Source of the DNA: Actinomycetota bacterium
GTDB taxonomy: Bacteria > Actinomycetota > Actinomycetes > S36-B12 > UBA5976
Length of the DNA stretch: 10,050 bases
Direction of reading: 5' to 3'
Assembly: GCA_009923375.1 (NCBI GenBank)
Contig: RFTO01000030.1
Span: forward strand, 1-10,050
A program made the translations under genes and the position numbers. Each line of letters starts with the position of its first letter. Position 1 is the stretch's first letter. A model generated the notes under the pieces. It was given only the letters and a program-made list of their open reading frames with translations, was not told where the DNA came from and searched no databases. Positions 6,986 through 10,050 of the stretch are shown one piece after another.

Positions 6986-7489
6986 ATGATCACTCGTCGG
7001 GGTCGAGTCGTGTCAGCGGTTGCCGCCATCATCGGGATCGCGCTGATCTCAGCGATTGCGTGGGTTTTCGTCCACCCGACCATCCGTGCCGTCCTTGATA
7101 ACGGTGAAGTCACCTACGCGAATGACTCGCAGGCGTGGATCTTCGGCAACGACGGCTGGTTTGGCGCCATCACCTTGGTTGGTGGATTCCTCCTCTCAGG
7201 GGCGTTTCTCGCCACAACCCGCTGGCGGAACCTGCCTGTGGTGGCGATCGCGCTGGGCACTGTGGCAATGACCGTTTACGCACTCATGACGTGGTTGTTT
7301 GGCATGTCACTGGATGATCTGATTCACCATGGTGTTTCACCATTCCCGCCTGAGCATCTCGCAGCTGGGGACAGCGCAGTGGATCGGTTGCAGTTGCGGG
7401 CCTACGGCGTGATGGGAGTGCCGGTTATCACCTGGACTGTGATGGTCACGTTTGACGCGATCTTCAGCAACCGTAAAAGCTCTGGCTGA
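6986..7489 (+). CDS. Small polytopic membrane protein, possibly DUF2567-like
   Basis: This 167-residue protein has four likely membrane segments (about 8-29, 58-77, 83-105, 138-160). A conserved-looking extracytoplasmic loop, DNGEVTYANDSQAWIFGNDGW (in two parts, 38-48 and 49-58), lies between the first two. The pattern of a loop ending in DGWF before a hydrophobic helix resembles the actinobacterial DUF2567 family as I recall it, but I cannot confirm membership. Its ATG directly abuts the dnaE stop (TAA 6983-6985) with no spacing and no clear Shine-Dalgarno, so it is probably co-transcribed with dnaE and translated by reinitiation. No enzymatic motif is visible. The protein ends 9 bp before the convergent gene's stop. 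Confidence 0.78.
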   Translation: MITRRGRVVSAVAAIIGIALISAIAWVFVHPTIRAVLDNGEVTYANDSQAWIFGNDGWFGAITLVGGFLLSGAFLATTRWRNLPVVAIALGTVAMTVYALMTWLFGMSLDDLIHHGVSPFPPEHLAAGDSAVDRLQLRAYGVMGVPVITWTVMVTFDAIFSNRKSSG

Positions 7490-7498
7490 CCACAGTTA

Positions 7499-8182
7499 TT
7501 AGTTGTCGCTTGCGAATGTGACGTCGGATGACCACGGCAGGGATGGAAACGCCCGCATGATGGTCACCTCTCGAGCCAAAATCTCGCAGACGGCTGCCAA
7601 GCGCCGCTGCGCCGATTCACATTCCAGCAGCTGCTGACGCACTCGAGTGGGCAGCATCGGAGCCGCAACGAGGATGTAGGAAAGTAGTTGAGGGTCATCG
7701 TCCGCATCAGCCAGCGCATCCGCATTCTCATCAACATCCGTAATCAACAGTCGGTAGTCGCGGAAGAGTCCAGCGGCCCTGCGCGCCAATTCCCGAGTGG
7801 ATTGTGTGCTGGCGGCGGATTCGGCATCTTCGTCAAGCCATCGAATCTCGGCAACCAGATAGGGCTGGTTGTCATCAACGGAAAGAATCTCGAATCTGCG
7901 TTGCCCCACCACGGTGATGTTGCTCGTCCCGTCGGGCAATCCCTCAACTTCGGTGATGCGAACTGAAGTGCCTACGCGATGAATGCCTGGCCACACGCCA
8001 TTCTCACGGAATGGATCGACTGCGATGATGCCGAACTCTGGTTGCATAGGGTTGGCGGCCAGCGCATCGCGCAGGAGAGCGCGGTAGCGCATCTCGAATA
8101 TGTGCAGGGGAAGCACCAATCCCGGCACCAGCACCAAGTCCAGCGGGAACAGCGGCATCTGGGTGCGCTCAACTGGTTCCAT
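7499..8182 (-). CDS. LON substrate-binding-domain protein without ATPase
   Basis: This 227-residue protein consists of the Lon protease N-terminal substrate-binding domain (PF02190-type) only. The opening MPLFPLDLVLVPGLVLPLHI followed by FEMRYRAL (9-36) is the family hallmark. VGTSVRITEVEGLPDGTSNI (70-89) and VGQRRFEI (92-99) form the rest of the beta-rich part. A helical C-terminal half (about 128-210) follows, with an acidic run DENADALADADDD at 151-163. No AAA+ Walker motifs or Ser-Lys protease dyad are present and none would fit, so this is not a broken lon. Stand-alone members are widespread in actinobacteria and cyanobacteria; a role in protein quality control is only inferred. The start ATG 8182 is preceded by TACCGT with a 7-nt gap and no Shine-Dalgarno, suggesting a leaderless mRNA. 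Confidence 0.92.
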   Translation of the reverse strand: MEPVERTQMPLFPLDLVLVPGLVLPLHIFEMRYRALLRDALAANPMQPEFGIIAVDPFRENGVWPGIHRVGTSVRITEVEGLPDGTSNITVVGQRRFEILSVDDNQPYLVAEIRWLDEDAESAASTQSTRELARRAAGLFRDYRLLITDVDENADALADADDDPQLLSYILVAAPMLPTRVRQQLLECESAQRRLAAVCEILAREVTIMRAFPSLPWSSDVTFASDN

Positions 8183-8189
8183 GTGTCAC

Positions 8190-8195
8190 ACGGTA
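8190..8195 (-). promoter_or_regulatory. Candidate -10 box, leaderless LON-domain gene
   Basis: On the minus strand TACCGT is followed by GTGACAC and then ATG 8182-8180. TACCGT fits TAnnnT at the spacing (7 nt) expected when transcription starts at the A of ATG. The octamer TACCGTGT also precedes the minus gene starting at 9283. Confidence 0.5.
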
Positions 8196-8261
8196 CGCCG
8201 CAAGCCCGCGCTGTGGCGCGCGACTCCCATGGTGGTCGATCAGCAATGAACATGGATGTGC

Positions 8262-8267
8262 GACAGT
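8262..8267 (+). promoter_or_regulatory. Weak candidate -10 box for the gene starting at 8274
   Basis: GACAGT ends 6 nt before ATG 8274 and keeps the A2 and T6 positions of the -10 consensus, but not T1. There is no Shine-Dalgarno, so leaderless initiation is plausible. Weak evidence on its own. Confidence 0.25.
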
Positions 8268-8273
8268 TCCGCA

Positions 8274-8639
8274 ATGAGTAAGGAGCGAGCGCGGCGCCGC
8301 GAAGAGCGCGAGGCCATGCAGAGAGCGCAAGCCGAGGTCGCTGCCCGCAAACGTCGGCGACGCCAGCAACGCCGCGCTCTGGTTCAAACTGTTGGAAAGC
8401 CCGTATCCGCCGCGACTTCCGCCGGCAAAGTGATGTGGTCACCGCTGACCATGGGTCAAACGGGATTGCTTGCGCGTCGGCGCTTGCGCCGATTCACCGC
8501 CGTTGCCGCGACGCTGGTCTCCGTGAATGCTGCGGTCTATCTCGTATTCGGTGATCGAACGATTTCCCTCATCATTGGGGGAGTGTCGCTGCTGGTGTCC
8601 CCGCTGCTGTCGACCGTGCTGTTCGGAAACCGCCGCTAA
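8274..8639 (+). CDS. Hypothetical small membrane protein with a basic helical N-terminus
   Basis: I do not recognise a named family for this 121-residue protein. Residues 2-35 are extremely basic and helical (SKERARRREEREAMQRAQAE, then a run of Arg/Lys/Gln). A neutral linker (about 36-64) follows, then RRRLRRF and two membrane helices (about 74-92 and 97-117) joined by a short GDRT turn. The positive-inside rule puts both termini in the cytoplasm as a hairpin. ATG 8274 is preferred over ATG 8256 because it starts right at the charged helix and has a possible -10 box at leaderless spacing. It diverges from the LON-domain gene across 91 bp. Its TAA (8637-8639) overlaps the stop of the opposing gene. 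The basic helix could bind nucleic acid or membrane lipid, but nothing shows this directly. Confidence 0.75.
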   Translation: MSKERARRREEREAMQRAQAEVAARKRRRRQQRRALVQTVGKPVSAATSAGKVMWSPLTMGQTGLLARRRLRRFTAVAATLVSVNAAVYLVFGDRTISLIIGGVSLLVSPLLSTVLFGNRR

Positions 8640-9283
8640 ATCCGCCGACTTGACTGTCGGTAGGTGGTAATCGCCGCATCATCACCTTCGATGAGAGCGC
8701 TGCTGTGTCGGCCGGTGGCCTCCATGACGAGCTGCATGGGTGTGCCAGTGATGCGGATGCCGCTGCCCGGGCGAACGACCTTCACTTGGCCACCGGTGGT
8801 TGCGAAGGTTAGCGGGATCCGAACGTTGCGAAACATAAGTTGCGCTCCAGCACTCAGACGCTTCCACACAAGGGATTCGATTTGCTCCTGCGTGACAGCA
8901 TCCGTCTGAGGAGTCGCGGTGCTGGGATTTGCCTGCAGCACGTCTTGTAAGTGGACGGCGAACTCGATCAGGTTTGCAGCGCCATCAAGCCACCGCAAAG
9001 GCGACCAGATGGGTGCTCCGCGGCGTACCTTTGCTACCAGCTGACTCCATGGCAACTGGGCGTAGGCCCGTTGGATACGAGTGGTTCGAGCTGCAAAAGG
9101 TTTCGCCACAATTCCAAGTGCCGCATCCGGTCGGCCCTCGCGAATGACCAAGTGCGCTGCGAGATCTGCCGCTGTCCACCCCTCACACAGGGTTGGCGCG
9201 GTCGGGCCCACTTGTTCGAATAAGTCGCACAACTGCGCCCGCAAATGTCTGGCCGCACTGGTGGCCGTCATCGTCGTTGTCAT
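8636..9283 (-). CDS. Maleylpyruvate isomerase-like protein, TIGR03085 type (DinB-like, mycothiol-dependent superfamily)
   Basis: This 215-residue protein has the four-helix DinB-like metal-binding domain of mycothiol-dependent maleylpyruvate isomerase. The signature PTLCEGWTAADLAAHLVIRE (30-49) includes W36 and metal ligand H44. E107 and H111 in ANLIEFAVHLQDV supply the E-x3-H pair. The actinobacterial TIGR03085 group closely resembles this N-terminus (AxxLRxQLCDLFExVGPTAP). The C-terminal part (about 145-200) is a small alpha/beta domain related to sterol-carrier-like folds in this superfamily. A true isomerase role is doubtful; relatives may use mycothiol in other transfers or detoxification. 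The frame extends to ATG 9313, but ATG 9283 follows TACCGT by 6 nt, and family members begin near it (ATG 9271 also possible). The stop TAG (8638-8636) overlaps the convergent gene's TAA. Confidence 0.87.
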   Translation of the reverse strand: MTTTMTATSAARHLRAQLCDLFEQVGPTAPTLCEGWTAADLAAHLVIREGRPDAALGIVAKPFAARTTRIQRAYAQLPWSQLVAKVRRGAPIWSPLRWLDGAANLIEFAVHLQDVLQANPSTATPQTDAVTQEQIESLVWKRLSAGAQLMFRNVRIPLTFATTGGQVKVVRPGSGIRITGTPMQLVMEATGRHSSALIEGDDAAITTYRQSSRRI

Positions 9284-9289
9284 GAGGAC

Positions 9290-9295
9290 ACGGTA
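9290..9295 (-). promoter_or_regulatory. Candidate -10 box, leaderless maleylpyruvate-isomerase-like gene
   Basis: Minus-strand TACCGT, then GTCCTC, then ATG 9283-9281. The 6-nt gap and lack of a Shine-Dalgarno fit a leaderless transcript. It also decides the start against ATG 9313, since 9313 would place this box inside the coding region. Confidence 0.5.
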
Positions 9296-9315
9296 GGGCG
9301 CGGTAAGGCGCATGG

Positions 9316-9321
9316 CACTAT
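9316..9321 (+). promoter_or_regulatory. Candidate -10 box, leaderless Trp-associated membrane-protein gene
   Basis: CACTAT, then GAACTC, then ATG 9328. It keeps A2, A5 and T6 of the -10 consensus, at the same 6-nt spacing as the divergent gene. No Shine-Dalgarno is present. Both promoters would have to fit in the 44 bp between the start codons. Confidence 0.35.
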
Positions 9322-9327
9322 GAACTC

Positions 9328-9945
9328 ATGAGCAGCGAGTCGCAGTCGGCGATGTCGGAAGTCGATGCAGCACACGCCGATGCGCATGCTGACGCAACTG
9401 CCCAGGGGCGGACTCGCCGTGTGCGCTCACTTTCCCTCCTGGCGGCGTCTGCCGGGTCGTTGCTCGCGATGTTCGGGAGTCGCCGACCCTGGCAACCTGT
9501 TGCAGGGCAGAAAGATCTCCTGCGTGGGGTCGTTGTCGCTGCCGAAGCGCCCACAGGGGTGATTGCGGTGACGTCAATCGCTGGTGCTTGTGTGGCGTTA
9601 GCCGTGATCGTCTGCGGACCTCGGCTGCGTCGAGGCATCAGCGTCCTGGCAGCGCTCACCGGGCTAGCCGGCATGGCGTCTGCCGTGGCGTACTCACGTG
9701 GATCCGCCGCGCAGGGGCAGGCAGTCCCTCTCGCGACGTTGGGCTTGACAGTGAGCGGTTGTCTGCTGGTGGTGATTGCTGGAGCGCTGATTGCCATCGC
9801 GCAACCGGCATGGCAAGGCTTGTCCTCTCGCTATGAGCGCGCAGAGGGTCGAAAAGCACGTGAGCGAGAGCTGGGCAGCGGGATCAACGCACCTGATGAG
9901 GACCCTTGGCGTGCTCTTGATGCAGGAGTCGACCCAACCCTGTAG
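9328..9945 (+). CDS. Trp-operon-associated membrane protein (TIGR02234 / PF09534 type)
   Basis: This 205-residue protein has about four membrane helices (34-50, 77-97, 103-122, 138-160). Its C-terminal tail DPWRALDAGVDPTL (192-205) matches the WxALDxGxDPT ending typical of the Trp-biosynthesis-associated family. SRRPWQPV (51-58) after the first helix is a second typical spot. The family is found almost only in actinobacterial trp clusters, usually between trpE and trpC; its biochemical role is unknown. Here no trpE precedes it. Instead a divergent gene lies 44 bp away, so this gene appears to begin the transcription unit. The N-terminal tail is hydrophilic with a His/Ala/Asp-rich run (AAHADAHADA, 14-23). 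ATG 9328 is chosen for its leaderless-type upstream box; ATG 9352 is an alternative. Confidence 0.9.
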   Translation: MSSESQSAMSEVDAAHADAHADATAQGRTRRVRSLSLLAASAGSLLAMFGSRRPWQPVAGQKDLLRGVVVAAEAPTGVIAVTSIAGACVALAVIVCGPRLRRGISVLAALTGLAGMASAVAYSRGSAAQGQAVPLATLGLTVSGCLLVVIAGALIAIAQPAWQGLSSRYERAEGRKARERELGSGINAPDEDPWRALDAGVDPTL

Positions 9946-9981
9946 GAGCCGTCTCGTTCTGCTTCACCACCGGCAAAGCAT

Positions 9982-9987
9982 TACGAT
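9982..9987 (+). promoter_or_regulatory. Possible internal promoter -10 before the last gene
   Basis: TACGAT fits TAnnnT and lies 51 nt before ATG 10039 in a 93-bp gap that is AT-richer than its surroundings. The hexamer 17 bp upstream (CTGCTT) is a poor -35. It could give the downstream trp genes their own promoter. Weak. Confidence 0.28.
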
Positions 9988-10024
9988 GCACGTACTTCAC
10001 TTCAGCACACTTAACTTCCGCAGC

Positions 10025-10030
10025 AGGAGG
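10025..10030 (+). promoter_or_regulatory. Strong Shine-Dalgarno AGGAGG
   Basis: A perfect AGGAGG lies 8 nt before ATG 10039. It fixes that start and is the strongest ribosome-binding site in the window, in contrast to the SD-less genes nearby. Confidence 0.8.
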
Positions 10031-10038
10031 CACCGGCG

Positions 10039-10050
10039 ATGAGCGCAGCG
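10039..10050 (+). CDS. Partial CDS, first codons of the next gene (probably a trp-cluster member)
   Basis: ATG 10039 begins MSAA and runs off the window. It is supported by the optimal AGGAGG. After a Trp-associated membrane protein, actinobacterial clusters usually continue with a short HGxxPAAW-family membrane protein or with trpC (indole-3-glycerol-phosphate synthase). Four residues cannot tell these apart. Confidence 0.6.

Noticed and set aside
7490..7498. Bidirectional terminator between the convergent genes at 7489 and 7499
   Set aside because: Only a short stem with several G-U pairs can be drawn around 7492-7506; too weak to call.
1..10050. Search for CRISPR arrays, insertion sequences, tRNA or rRNA genes, defence or toxin-antitoxin systems
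   Set aside because: No spaced repeats, transposase motifs, terminal inverted repeats or RNA-gene signatures were seen by eye; the gene content is housekeeping throughout.

Overview
This is an ordinary core-genome stretch from a moderately high-GC actinobacterium (Actinomycetota). The assignment rests on several points. It carries two protein families largely confined to that phylum: a TIGR03085-type mycothiol-maleylpyruvate-isomerase-like protein and the Trp-operon-associated membrane protein. Its replicative DNA polymerase is of the actinobacterial DnaE1 type with a full PHP metal site. The order DksA-like / lspA / rluD / dnaE is typical of the phylum. Several genes have a TAnnnT-like box 6-7 nt before the start codon and no Shine-Dalgarno, as expected of leaderless transcripts. 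A free-living aquatic lineage is possible but cannot be shown from this window.

Layout. Bases 1-96 probably hold the 5' end of an unidentified minus-strand gene. It diverges from a plus-strand gene (129-836) for a DksA/TraR-type zinc-finger protein with an unusual signal-peptide-like N-terminus and an Ala/Lys/Pro-rich linker. That gene ends in a 7-bp triplicate that puts a TGA in all three frames, followed by a hairpin. Next come lspA, rluD and an aldo/keto reductase gene, joined by two ATGA overlaps as one translationally coupled operon that ends in a hairpin. dnaE (3428-6985) follows, with a small membrane-protein gene directly abutting it.

The second third turns over strand by strand. A minus-strand LON-substrate-binding-domain gene converges on the membrane-protein gene. 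A plus-strand small membrane-protein gene then converges, with overlapping stop codons, on the minus-strand maleylpyruvate-isomerase-like gene. That gene diverges across only 44 bp from a Trp-operon-associated membrane-protein gene. The window ends at the first codons of the next gene, which has a perfect AGGAGG. In this context it is probably another trp-cluster member.

Functionally this is housekeeping: lipoprotein signal-peptide removal (LspA), 23S rRNA pseudouridylation (RluD), chromosome replication with built-in proofreading (DnaE1) and the start of a tryptophan cluster. I found no CRISPR array, mobile element, RNA gene, toxin-antitoxin or defence system. The points most worth checking are the export-like N-terminus on the DksA-type protein, the shared leaderless-promoter pattern and the 93-bp gap before the last gene.
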